Positions 1 through 9,489 of a DNA stretch of 48,676 bases are shown piece by piece. The stretch lies in NCBI GenBank assembly GCA_003251535.1, contig QKFD01000025.1, positions 1-48,676 on the forward strand, in the 5' to 3' direction. This stretch comes from Chromatiales bacterium (GTDB taxonomy: Bacteria > Pseudomonadota > Gammaproteobacteria > Thiohalomonadales > Thiohalomonadaceae). The translations under genes were made by a program, and so were the position numbers. The notes beneath the pieces are model-generated. The model was given only the letters and a program-made list of their open reading frames with translations. It did no database searches and was not told the origin of the DNA. Every line of letters begins with the position of its first letter. Positions within the stretch are counted from its first letter, which is position 1.

Positions 1-250
1 GTCTAAGGAAGAGGGGGGGCGTCATACCCCGTTCTTCAACGGATATCGCCCGCAGTTCTACTTCCGTACGACTGACGTAACCGGAGCCATTGATCTGCCT
101 GAAGGGGTAGAGATGGTAATGCCTGGGGACAACATCAAGATGGTGGTTGCGTTGATCGCCCCCATTGCGATGGAAGAGGGTCTCCGTTTTGCTATCCGTG
201 AAGGTGGCCGTACTGTCGGCGCCGGCGTGGTTGCTAAGATCATAGAGTAA
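1..250 (+). CDS. tuf: Elongation factor Tu, C-terminal part (partial)
   Basis: The open frame enters from the left edge (codons in phase from base 2) and ends at TAA 248-250. It encodes the last 82 residues of EF-Tu, the GTPase that delivers aminoacyl-tRNA to the ribosome. The visible part is domain 3, with the motifs [14 protein letters not shown] and the terminal [10 protein letters not shown] typical of the end of all bacterial EF-Tu proteins. Only 7 bases separate it from rpsJ, matching the usual str-S10 order (tuf then rpsJ). The GTPase domain lies outside the window. Confidence 0.97.
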   Translation, partial: SKEEGGRHTPFFNGYRPQFYFRTTDVTGAIDLPEGVEMVMPGDNIKMVVALIAPIAMEEGLRFAIREGGRTVGAGVVAKIIE

Positions 251-257
251 AGGGCAA

Positions 258-569
258 ATGGCAAATCAGAAGATTCGCATCCGGCTCAAAGCATTTGATC
301 ATCGTCTCATTGACCAGTCGGCCAGAGAGATTGTTGACACTGCTAAGCGCACTGGTGCCCAGGTGAAAGGTCCTGTGCCACTGCCGACCAAAAAGGAGCG
401 CTTCACTGTGCTGGTATCTCCTCACGTCAATAAAGACGCTCGGGACCAGTATGAGTTGCGTACCCACAAGCGGCTGATGGATATTGTGGACCCCACTGAT
501 AAGACCGTTGACGCTTTGATGCGGCTGGATTTGGCCGCTGGCGTGGACGTTCAGATCAAGTTGACCTAA
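258..569 (+). CDS. rpsJ: 30S ribosomal protein S10
   Basis: This 103-residue protein has the same length as E. coli S10. It starts [19 protein letters not shown] and contains the conserved [10 protein letters not shown] segment and the [11 protein letters not shown] motif. S10 sits in the head of the 30S subunit and also acts as NusE, the partner of NusB in transcription antitermination. The start ATG follows AAAGGGC, a workable ribosome binding site. It is the first gene of the S10 operon here. An unusually long 98-base gap with a hairpin separates it from rplC, while later genes in the operon are almost contiguous. Confidence 0.98.
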   Translation: MANQKIRIRLKAFDHRLIDQSAREIVDTAKRTGAQVKGPVPLPTKKERFTVLVSPHVNKDARDQYELRTHKRLMDIVDPTDKTVDALMRLDLAAGVDVQIKLT

Positions 570-586
570 CAAGGTCAAAGCACGGA

Positions 587-614
587 GGCGGGCAGCCTAC
601 AGAGGTTGCCCGCC
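587..614 (+). promoter_or_regulatory. Hairpin in the rpsJ-rplC gap
   Basis: An 11-base-pair inverted repeat (GGCGGGCAGCC / GGTTGCCCGCC, one G-U pair, 6-base loop) lies between rpsJ and rplC. No U-run follows, so it is not a classical terminator. It could be an mRNA processing or stabilising element, or a site of feedback control. The function is inferred only from position. Confidence 0.5.
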
Positions 615-667
615 GCTAATCGTTCAGGCGCTGGTCAATCGAAATCAGCGCGATGAGAGGTAATAAC

Positions 668-1312
668 ATGGCGATCGGTGTGATCGGCCGCAAATGCGGC
701 ATGACGCGCGTCTTTACAGAAGACGGTGCGTCTATCCCTGTTACCGTGATTGAAGTCGAGCCTAATCGAGTCAGTCAGGTAAAGGGTCAGGATACTGACG
801 GGTATAGCGCTATTCAGGTGACCGTCGGTATTCGTCGTCCAACGCGCGTAACTAAGGCGCAAGCCGGCCATTTTGCTAAAAATGGTGTTCAAGCAGGTAG
901 AAAGATCAAAGAGTTCCGCCTCGCAGACGGCGAAGGTGAGGGCCTCGTGCCAGGCTCTGAGATTAAGGTAGAGCAGTTCCAAGTTGGGCAGAAGGTTGAT
1001 GTGCAGGGCACCTCTATCGGTAAGGGGTTTGCTGGCAATATCAAGCGCCACCATTTTTCTGCTCAGGATGCTACTCACGGTAACTCCGTATCCCATCGGG
1101 CGCCCGGTTCTATCGGTCAGCGCCAGTCTCCCGGCAAAGTCTTCAAAGGTAAGAAGATGGCCGGGCATCTCGGTAACGCTACCCGCACTGTGCAAAACCT
1201 CGAAGTCGTCCGCGTCGATGTCGAGCGTAACCTGCTTTTGGTGAAGGGCGCCGTTCCCGGCCCCCGGGGTTGTGACGTCGTGATCAGCCCTGCTGTTAAG
1301 GCAAAAGGGTAA
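668..1312 (+). CDS. rplC: 50S ribosomal protein L3
   Basis: The 214-residue product begins [16 protein letters not shown], the standard L3 start, and binds near the 3' end of 23S rRNA, where it is needed early in 50S assembly. The start at 668 is preferred over an in-frame ATG at 653 because GAGAGG lies eight bases upstream of it and L3 proteins begin at this Met. The loop [20 protein letters not shown] that reaches towards the peptidyl transferase centre is present, including the Gln region that PrmB modifies in E. coli. The next gene, rplD, follows after 9 bases. Confidence 0.97.
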   Translation: MAIGVIGRKCGMTRVFTEDGASIPVTVIEVEPNRVSQVKGQDTDGYSAIQVTVGIRRPTRVTKAQAGHFAKNGVQAGRKIKEFRLADGEGEGLVPGSEIKVEQFQVGQKVDVQGTSIGKGFAGNIKRHHFSAQDATHGNSVSHRAPGSIGQRQSPGKVFKGKKMAGHLGNATRTVQNLEVVRVDVERNLLLVKGAVPGPRGCDVVISPAVKAKG

Positions 1313-1321
1313 GGGGGAACG

Positions 1322-1942
1322 ATGGAGATAAAATACACCAACGGCAATGGCCAGATTGCAGATGCGGGGATCGAACTTTCCGATAGCGCGTTTGCTCAGC
1401 CGTTCAACGAAGATTTAATTCATCAGGTGGTGACCGCCTATATGGCTGCCGGGCGTGCCGGTACCAAAGGGCAGAAAACCCGCTCTGAGGTAAGAGGCGG
1501 CGGTCAAAAGCCGTTCCGTCAGAAAGGGACCGGCCGGGCGCGTGCAGGCACCATTCGCAGCCCCTTATGGCGCGGTGGTGGCAAGACGTTTGCCGCTGAA
1601 AACCGGGATTTCAGCCAGAAGGTAAATCGCAAGATGTACCGCGGGGCTATTCGCTCCATCTTGTCTGAGCTCGTGCGTCAAGATCGCCTGATGATCGTTG
1701 AGTCTCTCCTGGTTGAGGCGCCTAAGACCAAGCAATTGGCGCAGAAGCTGAAGGGAATGGGGATCGGTAATGTGCTTATCGTGACCGATAGTCTCGACGA
1801 CAATCTCTACCTCTCTGCACGCAATCTTCCTGAGGTAGAGGTGCGCACTGCGCGTGGGGTTGATCCCGTCTCCCTGATTCGGTTTGACAAGGTGCTGATG
1901 ACCGCACCCGCGGTTAAGCAGATGGAGGAGATGCTGGCATGA
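1322..1942 (+). CDS. rplD: 50S ribosomal protein L4
   Basis: This 206-residue protein belongs to the L4/L1e family. It has the long Arg/Gly-rich loop (about residues 45-95, with [12 protein letters not shown] and the [19 protein letters not shown] stretch) that reaches into the peptide exit tunnel. In E. coli L4 also represses its own S10 operon at transcription and translation; whether this applies here is unknown, because no S10 leader before rpsJ resembles that system. Its stop overlaps the start of rplW by four bases (ATGA), so the two are probably translationally coupled. Confidence 0.97.
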   Translation: MEIKYTNGNGQIADAGIELSDSAFAQPFNEDLIHQVVTAYMAAGRAGTKGQKTRSEVRGGGQKPFRQKGTGRARAGTIRSPLWRGGGKTFAAENRDFSQKVNRKMYRGAIRSILSELVRQDRLMIVESLLVEAPKTKQLAQKLKGMGIGNVLIVTDSLDDNLYLSARNLPEVEVRTARGVDPVSLIRFDKVLMTAPAVKQMEEMLA

Positions 1943-2235
1943 GTCAAGAGCGTTTGATGAAGGTTCTGCTGGCGCCCCACATCTCTGAGAAGGGCACCAT
2001 TCTTGGCGATAGCGCCAATCAATACATCTTTAAAGTGGCTACGGACGCTGACAAGCAGGAGATCAAAGGGGCAGTTGAACTCCTCTTCAATGTCCAGGTT
2101 GCTCAGGTTCGCGTGGTGAACGTTAAGGGCAAAAATAAACGGTTTGGTGCGCGCCTCGGGCGGCGCTCCGACTGGAAAAAGGCCTACGTTACCCTGCAGC
2201 CGGACCAAGAGATTAGCTTCGCCGGCGGCGAGTAA
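1939..2235 (+). CDS. rplW: 50S ribosomal protein L23
   Basis: The 98-residue product starts [19 protein letters not shown], the typical L23 beginning. L23 lies at the mouth of the exit tunnel and is the docking point for trigger factor and SRP. The motif [27 protein letters not shown] is split between the flexible loop and the last strand. The ATG overlaps the rplD stop (ATGA), so re-initiation is likely. rplB follows after 17 bases with its own GAAGGGAG ribosome binding site. Confidence 0.97.
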   Translation: MSQERLMKVLLAPHISEKGTILGDSANQYIFKVATDADKQEIKGAVELLFNVQVAQVRVVNVKGKNKRFGARLGRRSDWKKAYVTLQPDQEISFAGGE

Positions 2236-2252
2236 GGCGAAGGGAGACAAAA

Positions 2253-3080
2253 ATGGCCGTTATCAAGCAAAAACCAACTTCGCCTGGGCGCCGCTTTGTC
2301 GTCCGGGTTGCGACCGAAGGGTTGCACAAGGGAGCCCCGCACGCGCCGCTGGTTGAGTCGAAGTCTAAGAATGGTGGGCGCAATAACCTGGGTCGGATTA
2401 CCACCCGCCACAAGGGGGGTGGACACAAGCAGAAGTACCGGGTTATCGACTTTAAGAGAAATAAAGATGGTGTTCCTGGTACCGTAGAACGGGTTGAGTA
2501 CGATCCCAATCGGTCCGCTCACATAGCGCTCATCAAATATTCCGATGGTGAGCGGCGTTACATTATCTCTCCTCGCGGTATCGTCGCTGGGGATGAGATC
2601 AACTCTGGTGTTGGCGTTGCCATCAAGCCAGGCAACTGTTTGCCGCTGCGTAATATCCCCGTCGGCACACTTGTCCATTGCATCGAAATGAAGCCTGGAA
2701 AGGGTGCTCAGATAGCTCGTAGTGCTGGGGCTTCCGTTCAGCTCGTCGCTCGTGAGGGGGCTCATGCCACTCTGCGCTTGCGTTCGGGCGAAATGAGAAA
2801 GGTCCCTGTGGACTGCCGGGCTACGGTCGGCGAAGTCGGCAACAGTGAACACAACCTCACGAAGGTGGGTAAAGCCGGTGCAACTCGTTGGCGGGGTGTA
2901 AGGCCGACGGTGCGTGGTGTTGCCATGAACCCCGTTGATCACCCCCATGGTGGTGGCGAGGGTCGCACCTCCGGTGGCCGGCATCCGGTAACTCCCTGGG
3001 GAGTGCCGACCAAGGGTTATAAAACCCGAAATAACAAGCGCACCGATTCCATGATCGTGCGCCGTCGTAACCAGAAATAA
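2253..3080 (+). CDS. rplB: 50S ribosomal protein L2
   Basis: This 275-residue protein is L2, which links the subunits and is needed for peptidyl transferase activity. It shows the N-terminal [18 protein letters not shown] motif, the RNA-binding core with [18 protein letters not shown], and the C-terminal [13 protein letters not shown] loop holding the conserved His near the catalytic centre. Length matches the family (E. coli 273). A 387-residue open frame on the opposite strand here is a shadow. Confidence 0.98.
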   Translation: MAVIKQKPTSPGRRFVVRVATEGLHKGAPHAPLVESKSKNGGRNNLGRITTRHKGGGHKQKYRVIDFKRNKDGVPGTVERVEYDPNRSAHIALIKYSDGERRYIISPRGIVAGDEINSGVGVAIKPGNCLPLRNIPVGTLVHCIEMKPGKGAQIARSAGASVQLVAREGAHATLRLRSGEMRKVPVDCRATVGEVGNSEHNLTKVGKAGATRWRGVRPTVRGVAMNPVDHPHGGGEGRTSGGRHPVTPWGVPTKGYKTRNNKRTDSMIVRRRNQK

Positions 3081-3098
3081 CGGAAGAGGCGAGAAGAC

Positions 3099-3374
3099 AT
3101 GCCGCGTTCTGTAAATAAGGGGCCGTTTGTAGATCACCATCTGTCGGCCAAAATCGCCGAGGCGGTGGCGAGTAACAATCGTCGTCCCATCAAGACCTGG
3201 TCGCGCCGGTCCATGATTTTGCCCGATATGGTGGGTCTGACTATTGCCGTGCATAACGGCAAGCAGCATGTTCCGGTTTTGGTTACCGAGAACATGGTCG
3301 GCCACAAATTGGGTGAGTTCGCGCCCACGCGCACCTTCCGTGGCCACGCCGCGGATAAGAAGTCCAAGAGGTAG
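3099..3374 (+). CDS. rpsS: 30S ribosomal protein S19
   Basis: The 91-residue product starts [15 protein letters not shown] and contains [20 protein letters not shown], both signatures of S19. S19 forms a pair with S13 in the 30S head and touches the A-site tRNA region. The start is preceded by GAGGCGAGAAG. Its TAG stop lies six bases before the preferred ATG of rplV. Confidence 0.97.
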   Translation: MPRSVNKGPFVDHHLSAKIAEAVASNNRRPIKTWSRRSMILPDMVGLTIAVHNGKQHVPVLVTENMVGHKLGEFAPTRTFRGHAADKKSKR

Positions 3375-3379
3375 TGGCG

Positions 3380-3712
3380 ATGGAATCGTTTGCCAAATAT
3401 CGATATGCGCGGATCTCTCCGCAAAAATGTCGGCTCATTGCCGATTTAATTCGGGGTCTTCCTGTTGAGAAGGCTCTGGAGCAGCTCACTTTCAGTCGCA
3501 AAAAAGCGGCGCACCTGGTGAAAAAGACGTTGGAGTCTGCTATTGCCAACGCCGAGCACAACGAAGGTGCAGACGTAGATGAGCTGAAAGTATCTAAGGT
3601 GTTCGTAGATGAAGGTCCGATTATGAAGCGTATGCATGCTCGGGCTAAAGGGCGCGGCAATCGCATTTCTAAACGGACCAGTCACATCACCGTGATGGTC
3701 GCGGACAGGTAA
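3380..3712 (+). CDS. rplV: 50S ribosomal protein L22
   Basis: L22 of 110 residues, the same length as E. coli L22. It begins [19 protein letters not shown] and ends with the highly conserved [18 protein letters not shown] type tail. Its hairpin lines the exit tunnel and is where macrolide resistance mutations fall. An in-frame GTG at 3374 would add two residues, but the AGAGG eight bases before 3380 and the family length favour the ATG at 3380. Confidence 0.96.
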   Translation: MESFAKYRYARISPQKCRLIADLIRGLPVEKALEQLTFSRKKAAHLVKKTLESAIANAEHNEGADVDELKVSKVFVDEGPIMKRMHARAKGRGNRISKRTSHITVMVADR

Positions 3713-3724
3713 CGGGAGCGGAAC

Positions 3725-4411
3725 ATGGGTCAAAAAGTACATCCGACCGGTATTCGTCTCGGCATCACGAAGGATTGGACCTCCAAGTGGTACGCCGATA
3801 GTAAGAATTATCCGGACTTTCTTCATACCGATCTGAAGGTTCGGCAGCACCTGCAGGTCAAGCTTGCTCAGGCATCCGTTAGCCGGATCCAGATTGAGCG
3901 GCCTGCGCGTAATGCCCGGATCACTATCCACACCGCCCGTCCCGGAATCGTGATTGGCAAAAAGGGTGAGGATATTGAGCGGATGCGTCAGGATATCTCC
4001 CGGATGATGGGCGTTCCTGTCCACATCACCATCGAGGAGATCCGCAAGCCTGAACTGGACTCCACTCTGGTTGCGCAAAGCGTTGCTCAGCAGCTTGAGC
4101 GGCGTATCATGTTCCGCCGTGCGATGAAGCGTGCGGTTGGGAATGCAATGCGCCTGGGGGCTCAGGGGATCAAGATCGCAGTCAGCGGTCGGCTGAACGG
4201 CGCCGAGATTGCGCGTGCTGAATGGTATCGCGAAGGGCGAGTGCCCCTGCATACCTTGCGCGCCGATATCGATTATGGGGTTGCCGAAGCCCACACAACT
4301 TATGGTGTTATTGGCATCAAAGTGTGGATCTTCAAGGGCGAGGTGTTCGACCGTCTTGAAACCGGTGAGGCGACGACCGAGAAGGCGTCAACCGGCAAGT
4401 CTGGGGGCTGA
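3725..4411 (+). CDS. rpsC: 30S ribosomal protein S3
   Basis: This 228-residue S3 starts [18 protein letters not shown]. It has an N-terminal KH domain with the [15 protein letters not shown] loop (about residues 77-91) and the C-terminal S3 domain with [13 protein letters not shown] and [14 protein letters not shown]3 lies at the mRNA entry channel and helps to unwind mRNA. The tail is slightly shorter than in E. coli (233). A good ribosome binding site (GGGAGCGGAAC) precedes the ATG. Confidence 0.98.
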   Translation: MGQKVHPTGIRLGITKDWTSKWYADSKNYPDFLHTDLKVRQHLQVKLAQASVSRIQIERPARNARITIHTARPGIVIGKKGEDIERMRQDISRMMGVPVHITIEEIRKPELDSTLVAQSVAQQLERRIMFRRAMKRAVGNAMRLGAQGIKIAVSGRLNGAEIARAEWYREGRVPLHTLRADIDYGVAEAHTTYGVIGIKVWIFKGEVFDRLETGEATTEKASTGKSGG

Positions 4412-4416
4412 TAGTC

Positions 4417-4830
4417 ATGCTTCAACCCAAGCGCACAAAATTTCGCAAGCAGTTTAAGGGTCGTAATCGCGGTCTAGCCATTACTGGTAGTAAGGTGAGC
4501 TTCGGCGAGTTTGGGCTCAAGACCCTTGAGCGGGGTCGCATTACTGCTAGACAGATTGAGGCTGCTCGTCGGGCTATGACTCGCCACGTTCGTCGCGGCG
4601 GCAAGATCTGGATTCGAGTCTTTCCAGACAAGCCAATTACCCAGAAGCCTTTGGAAGTTCGTATGGGATCTGGTAAGGGTAGCGTCGAGTACTGGGTGGC
4701 CGAAGTTCAGCCAGGCAAGATGCTGTATGAGATGGAAGGCGTCTCCGAAGAGATCGCTCGGGAGGCATTCCGCTTGGCAGCCGCTAAGTTGCCGCTCAAG
4801 ACCAGCTTTGTGATTCGGACGGTGCTCTGA
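4417..4830 (+). CDS. rplP: 50S ribosomal protein L16
   Basis: The 137-residue product is L16 ([19 protein letters not shown]), which organises the A-site side of the 50S subunit. The segment around [20 protein letters not shown] contains the conserved loop in which E. coli L16 is hydroxylated at Arg by RoxA; the Arg is present. It ends in a TGATG overlap with rpmC, so translation of the two is coupled. Confidence 0.97.
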   Translation: MLQPKRTKFRKQFKGRNRGLAITGSKVSFGEFGLKTLERGRITARQIEAARRAMTRHVRRGGKIWIRVFPDKPITQKPLEVRMGSGKGSVEYWVAEVQPGKMLYEMEGVSEEIAREAFRLAAAKLPLKTSFVIRTVL

Positions 4831-5021
4831 TGAAGGCGAATGAACTACGGCAGAAGTCCGCCGACGAACTAAAAAATGAGCTCATGGGTCTGCTCAAGGA
4901 GCAGTTTAACCTGCGGATGCAAGCGGGCACTGGGCAGCTTACTCAATCTCATCGGGTTCGGCAGGTGCGTCGTGATATTGCGCGAGTTAAGTCGGTGCTC
5001 ACTGAAAAGGCAGGTAACTAA
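4830..5021 (+). CDS. rpmC: 50S ribosomal protein L29
   Basis: L29 of 63 residues, the same length as in E. coli. It is a two-helix protein ([20 protein letters not shown] ... [16 protein letters not shown]) beside L23 at the tunnel exit. The start codon shares a base with the rplP stop (TGATG). rpsQ begins 3 bases after its stop. Confidence 0.95.
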   Translation: MKANELRQKSADELKNELMGLLKEQFNLRMQAGTGQLTQSHRVRQVRRDIARVKSVLTEKAGN

Positions 5022-5024
5022 GTC

Positions 5025-5285
5025 ATGAGCGAACAAGGCAACGCCAAGCGCACCGTTCAGGGTCGGGTCATCAGCGACAAGATGGATAAGACCATCACGG
5101 TTCTGGTGGAGCGTCAGGTCAAACACCCGATCTACGGCAAGTACGTTCGTCGCTCTACCAAGCTTCATGCCCATGATGAGGCTAACCAGTGTCAGGTTGG
5201 TGACGTGGTGGCAGTTCAGGAGTGCCGCCCGCTCTCTAAGACCAAGACCTGGCGTCTGGTTGAGGTGATCGAAAAGGCGAGCTAA
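5025..5285 (+). CDS. rpsQ: 30S ribosomal protein S17
   Basis: This 86-residue protein contains the S17 signature: [20 protein letters not shown] followed by [19 protein letters not shown] and the [19 protein letters not shown] segment. S17 is a primary 16S rRNA binder of OB fold. It is the last gene of the S10 operon; a 155-base gap with a hairpin and a promoter follows. Confidence 0.97.
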   Translation: MSEQGNAKRTVQGRVISDKMDKTITVLVERQVKHPIYGKYVRRSTKLHAHDEANQCQVGDVVAVQECRPLSKTKTWRLVEVIEKAS

Positions 5286-5336
5286 CAGGTCGCGCTCCGC
5301 TCCGACCGCCCCAAGCAGCAGGGGGCGGCAGGGTGC

Positions 5337-5362
5337 CTAGGCCCAAAATTGTTTGGGCCTAG
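5337..5362 (+). terminator. Perfect hairpin at the S10-spc operon border
   Basis: CTAGGCCCAAA and TTTGGGCCTAG form a perfect 11-base-pair stem with the 4-base loop ATTG. Only a weak T-run (CTTCGTTT) follows, so termination on the + strand is probably partial. It lies between rpsQ and rplN, the classical end of the S10 operon, and its right arm overlaps the putative -35 element of the spc promoter. Confidence 0.65.
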
Positions 5363-5382
5363 CTTCGTTTGTGTGCTACAAT
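5353..5382 (+). promoter_or_regulatory. Putative sigma-70 promoter of the spc operon
   Basis: An extended -10 element, TGCTACAAT (TACAAT at 5377-5382), lies 58 bases before rplN. The best -35 is TTGGGC at 5353-5358, 18 bases upstream, inside the hairpin arm. The match to the extended -10 consensus and the position at a known operon border support the call. The overlap with the hairpin means the DNA dyad might also affect promoter access. Confidence 0.6.
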
Positions 5383-5440
5383 CTCGCTCCTTTGCGGTTA
5401 GAACCCCTGGACGGCGGGAAAGGTTACTGGAGAGACTTCG

Positions 5441-5806
5441 ATGATTCAGATGCAGACGAAACTTGAGGTCGCCGATAACTCCGGCGCCCGTGTCGTCCAG
5501 TGCATCAAAGTGCTGGGTGGATCGCACCGTCGGTACGCAAGTGTTGGCGATGTGATTAAGGTGAGCGTTAAAGAGGCCATTCCCCGCGGGAAAGTTAAGA
5601 AGGGTGAGGTTTATAACGCGGTTATCGTTCGTACTGCTAAAGGTGTTCGTCGTCCCGATGGTTCTGTCATTCGGTTTGATGGGAACGCAGCGGTGCTGTT
5701 GAGCAACAAGCTTGAGCCGATTGGGACCCGTATCTTTGGGCCCGTGACTCGTGAACTGCGCGAGCGGTTCATGAAGATCGTGTCGCTGGCCCCAGAAGTG
5801 CTTTGA
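5441..5806 (+). CDS. rplN: 50S ribosomal protein L14
   Basis: The 121-residue L14 starts [20 protein letters not shown], the near-universal L14 opening, and contains [19 protein letters not shown] and [11 protein letters not shown]14 forms inter-subunit bridges and is the binding site of the silencing factor RsfS. It has a clear GGAGAG ribosome binding site and is the first gene of the spc operon. Confidence 0.97.
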   Translation: MIQMQTKLEVADNSGARVVQCIKVLGGSHRRYASVGDVIKVSVKEAIPRGKVKKGEVYNAVIVRTAKGVRRPDGSVIRFDGNAAVLLSNKLEPIGTRIFGPVTRELRERFMKIVSLAPEVL

Positions 5807-5818
5807 GGAGCCAGTAAC

Positions 5819-6136
5819 ATGCGTAAGATTAAAAAAGGTGACGAGGTTGTTGTCATCACCGGGAAAGATAAAGGGCGGCGGGGCGCTGTGGTCAAGTGCG
5901 TCGGCGATGACCGGGTGGTGGTCGAAAACGTCAATTTGGTGAAAAAACACCAAAAGCCTAACCCGATGCTGGGAACTCCAGGGGGAATTGTTGAGCGGGA
6001 AGCCGCTCTGCATGTTTCTAACATTGCGATCTACAACCCCGGCACGGGGAAGGCAGATCGAGTGGGGTTTCGGGTACTTGAAGACGGCCGCAAGGTTCGC
6101 TTCTTCAAGTCTAATGGCGAAGTGCTAGACGCTTAA
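5819..6136 (+). CDS. rplX: 50S ribosomal protein L24
   Basis: This 105-residue protein carries the KOW motif near its start ([20 protein letters not shown], about residues 5-24), as expected for L24, an assembly initiator protein of the 50S subunit. The central [20 protein letters not shown] is also typical. GAGGAGCC lies before the ATG. Confidence 0.97.
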   Translation: MRKIKKGDEVVVITGKDKGRRGAVVKCVGDDRVVVENVNLVKKHQKPNPMLGTPGGIVEREAALHVSNIAIYNPGTGKADRVGFRVLEDGRKVRFFKSNGEVLDA

Positions 6137-6151
6137 GCGCGGGTGGGGGCA

Positions 6152-6691
6152 ATGGCAAGACTGAAACAGTTTTACCGAGATGTGGTCACGAGTAAGCTCA
6201 AGACCGAGTTCGGTTATGAAAATCCCATGCAGATCCCGCGTATCACCAAAATTACCCTAAACATGGGTGTTGGTGAGGCGGTGGCGGATAAGAAGGTGTT
6301 GGATCACGCAGTGGGTGACATGACCAAAATCTCTGGTCAGAAGCCTGTAGTTACTCGGGCGCGGAAGTCCATCGCCGGTTTTAAAATTCGCGAGGGGTGG
6401 CCCATCGGTTGTAAGGTGACTCTGCGCGGCGACCGGATGTATGAATTCCTTGACCGCCTGATCAGCATTTCTATTCCAAGAATTCGGGATTTTCGCGGTT
6501 TGAATGGTCGCGCCTTTGATGGTCGCGGGAATTACAGTATGGGTGTTAAGGAGCAGATCATCTTCCCCGAGATCGATTACGACAAGATCGATACGCTGCG
6601 GGGTATGGATATCACCATCAGCACGACTGCGCGTACCGATGAAGAGGGGCGTGCGCTGCTGAAGGCCTTCAACTTCCCATTCCGGGCCTAA
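6152..6691 (+). CDS. rplE: 50S ribosomal protein L5
   Basis: L5 of 179 residues, exactly the E. coli length when started at the ATG at 6152 ([10 protein letters not shown]); an in-frame GTG at 6143 would add three residues. It contains [34 protein letters not shown] and the end [20 protein letters not shown]5 binds 5S rRNA and contacts P-site tRNA. GGTGGGGG lies before the ATG. Confidence 0.97.
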   Translation: MARLKQFYRDVVTSKLKTEFGYENPMQIPRITKITLNMGVGEAVADKKVLDHAVGDMTKISGQKPVVTRARKSIAGFKIREGWPIGCKVTLRGDRMYEFLDRLISISIPRIRDFRGLNGRAFDGRGNYSMGVKEQIIFPEIDYDKIDTLRGMDITISTTARTDEEGRALLKAFNFPFRA

Positions 6692-6700
6692 GGAGAGACC

Positions 6701-7006
6701 ATGGCTAAGACTTCTATGAAGAACCGCGAAGCTAAGCGGGAGAGTTTGGTCAATAAGTACGCAGCTAAGCGTGCTGAGCTGAAGGCGAAATCCAAAGACA
6801 TCAGTCTTGATATCGAAGAGCGGATGGCGGCCAGCGTTGCGCTGCAGAAGTTACCGCGGGATTCCAGCCCTATTCGGCAGCGAAACAGGTGTAACTTGAC
6901 CGGTCGTCCCCATGGGTACTACCGGAAGTTTGGTTTGGGCCGCAACAAGCTTCGTGAGCATACCATGCGTGGTGATGTGCCCGGGCTGCGTAAGGCCAGC
7001 TGGTAA
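6701..7006 (+). CDS. rpsN: 30S ribosomal protein S14 (zinc-free form)
   Basis: The 101-residue S14 is the long, zinc-independent form found in most gammaproteobacteria. The C-terminal [20 protein letters not shown] retains only one Cys of the two CxxC pairs seen in the short zinc form. It lies in the 30S head near the decoding site. AAGGAGAGACC before the ATG is a strong ribosome binding site. Confidence 0.97.
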   Translation: MAKTSMKNREAKRESLVNKYAAKRAELKAKSKDISLDIEERMAASVALQKLPRDSSPIRQRNRCNLTGRPHGYYRKFGLGRNKLREHTMRGDVPGLRKASW

Positions 7007-7030
7007 GGCGGAGCGAGGAGAAGTAATCAA

Positions 7031-7426
7031 ATGAGTATGACCGATCCGATTGCGGATATGTTGACTCGCATTCGTAATGGCCTGGCCGCAAACAAGCGCG
7101 AAGTACTGGTGCCGGCGTCTACCATCAAGAAAGCGATTGCCCAGGTCCTTAAAGACGAAGGCTACGTTGTCGATGTCGTCGATGCCGAGTTGGCAGGCAA
7201 GCCGGCGCTGAATATTGTGCTGAAGTATTACGAAGGTAAGCCGGTAATCGAGCGTTTGCAGCGCTATAGCCGTCCGGGCTTGCGCCAGTACCGGGGGCGC
7301 GACGAGCTGCCTAAGGTAATGGATGGACTGGGCATCGCTATTGTCTCCACTCCCGCTGGTGTGATGACCGACCGCGCAGCGCGGAAGGCCGGGCATGGCG
7401 GCGAAGTGCTGTGCTTCGTTGCTTGA
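7031..7426 (+). CDS. rpsH: 30S ribosomal protein S8
   Basis: This 131-residue protein begins [18 protein letters not shown] and ends with the S8 signature [17 protein letters not shown] ... [10 protein letters not shown]8 binds the central domain of 16S rRNA; in E. coli it also represses the spc operon by binding its mRNA in the rplE region. The start is preceded by GAGGAGAAG. rplF begins 13 bases after its stop. Confidence 0.97.
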   Translation: MSMTDPIADMLTRIRNGLAANKREVLVPASTIKKAIAQVLKDEGYVVDVVDAELAGKPALNIVLKYYEGKPVIERLQRYSRPGLRQYRGRDELPKVMDGLGIAIVSTPAGVMTDRAARKAGHGGEVLCFVA

Positions 7427-7439
7427 TGAGGAGACAGAG

Positions 7440-7970
7440 ATGCCACGTGTACTGAAACCGGTCAATATCGTTCCTGGTGTCGAGGTGCAGGTTCAGGGTC
7501 AAACTCTGACTGCAAAAGGCAGCAAAGGGACGGCGAGCTTCTCTGTTCATTCTATTGTCGAGGTAGAGCAGAAAGAAGGTCAGCTTCATTTTCTGCCCCG
7601 CGACGCTTCCAACCAGGCGATTGCCTTGGTCGGGACGAGTCGTGCCTTGGCGAATAACCTGATGATCGGCGTTAGCAAAGGGTTCGAGCGTAAGTTGGAA
7701 CTCGTTGGCGTAGGTTATCGTGCCCAAGTACAGGGCAAGGTTCTTAATCTGACTTTGGGTTATTCCCATCCAATCGCCTATGCGATTCCGGAAGGGATCA
7801 CTATCGAAACGCCGAGCCAGACGGAAGTTATCATCCGAGGCACCGATAAACAGCGGGTTGGGCAGGTGGCCGCGGTCATTCGCGGGTACCGTCCTCCTGA
7901 GCCCTATAAGGGCAAAGGTGTCAAATATTCGGATGAAACTATCATCCGTAAAGAGGCGAAGAAAAAGTAA
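7440..7970 (+). CDS. rplF: 50S ribosomal protein L6
   Basis: L6 of 176 residues (E. coli 177), beginning at ATG 7440 ([20 protein letters not shown]) after GAGGAGACAG. Longer in-frame starts lie within rpsH and lack support. Two repeated L6 folds are present; the C-terminal signature [18 protein letters not shown] lies at about residues 150-167. L6 sits near the factor-binding site and is required late in 50S assembly. Confidence 0.97.
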   Translation: MPRVLKPVNIVPGVEVQVQGQTLTAKGSKGTASFSVHSIVEVEQKEGQLHFLPRDASNQAIALVGTSRALANNLMIGVSKGFERKLELVGVGYRAQVQGKVLNLTLGYSHPIAYAIPEGITIETPSQTEVIIRGTDKQRVGQVAAVIRGYRPPEPYKGKGVKYSDETIIRKEAKKK

Positions 7971-7981
7971 GGGGCTAGAGC

Positions 7982-8338
7982 ATGCATATCAAAAAGGCCA
8001 GCCGTCTTCGTCGCGCCGCGCGTACCCGGGCACGCATCCGCGAGTTAGGAGAGTATCGGCTCTGTATCAACCGTACTCCTCAGCATATGTACGCCCAGGT
8101 TATCGCACCGAATGGCTCCCAGGTAGTGGCGTCCGCATCTACGTTGGACGGCGTGTTTCGGGAAAGTGCCAAGTCTTCCGGGAATATGGAAGCAGCGGCC
8201 GCTGTGGGGCGTTCTATTGCTGAAAAGGCAAAGGCTGCCGGCATCACCAAGGTGGCGTTTGATCGCTCGGGTTTTAAATATCATGGCCGTGTAAAGGCGC
8301 TTGCCGACGCTGCGCGCGAAGCCGGTCTGGAGTTCTAA
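7982..8338 (+). CDS. rplR: 50S ribosomal protein L18
   Basis: The 118-residue product is L18, with the Arg-rich N-terminus ([16 protein letters not shown]) that binds 5S rRNA and the conserved end [20 protein letters not shown] followed by EAGLEF. With L5 and L25 it forms the 5S particle. The start follows GGGGCTAGAGC, a moderate ribosome binding site. Confidence 0.97.
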   Translation: MHIKKASRLRRAARTRARIRELGEYRLCINRTPQHMYAQVIAPNGSQVVASASTLDGVFRESAKSSGNMEAAAAVGRSIAEKAKAAGITKVAFDRSGFKYHGRVKALADAAREAGLEF

Positions 8339-8347
8339 GGGTCTAAT

Positions 8348-8857
8348 ATGGCTGGATTCGACGTAGCACCAGGCACTGATGGGCTGAACGAGAAGCTGAT
8401 CGCTGTCAATCGTGTATCTAAAACTGTCAAAGGTGGTCGGCAGTTTGCCTTCGCTGCTTTGACTGTAGTTGGCGATGGACAGGGGCGGGTTGGCTTTGGC
8501 ATGGGTAAGGCACGGGAGGTTCCTGTTGCCATTGCCAAGGCGATGGAGCGGGCGCGGAAGAACATGCGCAAGGTTGCCATCACCGATACTGGTACGTTGC
8601 AGCACCCTGTTATCGCCAACCATGGCGCTTCCAAGGTGTACATGCAGCCCGCCTCAGAGGGTACCGGTATCATCGCCGGTGGTGCCATGCGCGCCGTCCT
8701 TGAGGTCGCCGGCATTCGTAACGTCCTCTCCAAGTGTATCGGCAGCAATAACCCCATCAATATCGTTCGGGCGACCATGGCGGGCCTGACGGAGATGACC
8801 TCTCCGGAGCAGGTGGCTGCCAAACGGGGAAAAACCGTCGAAGAGATTCTGGGGTAA
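8348..8857 (+). CDS. rpsE: 30S ribosomal protein S5
   Basis: S5 of 169 residues. It contains the dsRNA-binding-like N-terminal fold with [20 protein letters not shown] and the loop [20 protein letters not shown], and the C-terminal [22 protein letters not shown]5 maintains decoding accuracy and lines the mRNA entry channel. It lies 9 bases after rplR and 6 before rpmD. Confidence 0.97.
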   Translation: MAGFDVAPGTDGLNEKLIAVNRVSKTVKGGRQFAFAALTVVGDGQGRVGFGMGKAREVPVAIAKAMERARKNMRKVAITDTGTLQHPVIANHGASKVYMQPASEGTGIIAGGAMRAVLEVAGIRNVLSKCIGSNNPINIVRATMAGLTEMTSPEQVAAKRGKTVEEILG

Positions 8858-8863
8858 TTAGCT

Positions 8864-9052
8864 ATGGCCGAAGCAAGCAAACTGCGCGTTACGCTTATTC
8901 GTAGCCCCATTGGGCGGCTTGCCGCACACAAGGGGTGTGTTAGCGGTCTTGGGCTGCGTCGTATGCACCATACGGTAGAAGTCGAAGACACTCCTTGTAA
9001 CCGGGGGATGATCAATCAGATCAGCTACCTCCTCAAGGTGGAGCAGGTTTGA
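8864..9052 (+). CDS. rpmD: 50S ribosomal protein L30
   Basis: This 62-residue protein is the bacterial short L30: [20 protein letters not shown] and [20 protein letters not shown] are clear family features. It is three residues longer than E. coli L30. The start is an ATG at 8864. Its TGA stop lies two bases before the preferred rplO start. Confidence 0.95.
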   Translation: MAEASKLRVTLIRSPIGRLAAHKGCVSGLGLRRMHHTVEVEDTPCNRGMINQISYLLKVEQV

Positions 9053-9054
9053 AA

Positions 9055-9489
9055 ATGCGTCTTAACAGTATTTCACGCGCTGCCGGTGCCAAGCAGGCAC
9101 CCAAGCGGCTGGGGCGGGGTATTGGCTCCGGTCTCGGCAAGACCAGTGGGCGCGGTCACAAAGGGCAGCACGCCCGGGCCGGTGGTTTCCATAAGGTGGG
9201 TTTCGAGGGAGGCCAGATGCCTCTCCAGCGGCGCCTGCCTAAAGTTGGATTTCGCTCAAAGATCGCCCCATTTGTTGCCGAAGTTCGCCTCCATGAGCTG
9301 GCGCGGGTGGCTGGAGATGTGGCTGACATGCTTTCCTTGAAGGAAGCTGGGATAATTGGCCACCAGATCTCTAAAGTGAAGGTCATCGCATCTGGAAACA
9401 TTGAGCGTGCAGTTTCTGTTCGCGGCTTGGGTGTGACTAAAGGCGCCCGAATCGCGATCGAAGCAGCCGGTGGAAAGATCGAGGAATAA
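9055..9489 (+). CDS. rplO: 50S ribosomal protein L15
   Basis: L15 of 144 residues, the E. coli length. It starts [20 protein letters not shown] and has the Gly-rich N-terminal extension ([19 protein letters not shown]) that threads into the 50S core. The ATG at 9055 is preferred over an in-frame TTG at 9049 that overlaps the rpmD stop; AAGGTGGAGCAGG upstream serves as the ribosome binding site. Its TAA is directly followed by the secY start. Confidence 0.96.
   Translation: MRLNSISRAAGAKQAPKRLGRGIGSGLGKTSGRGHKGQHARAGGFHKVGFEGGQMPLQRRLPKVGFRSKIAPFVAEVRLHELARVAGDVADMLSLKEAGIIGHQISKVKVIASGNIERAVSVRGLGVTKGARIAIEAAGGKIEE

Noticed and set aside
2184-3347. 387-codon open frame on the - strand
   Set aside because: It lies antisense to rplB and rpsS, which are certain, and its product has no domain-like features.
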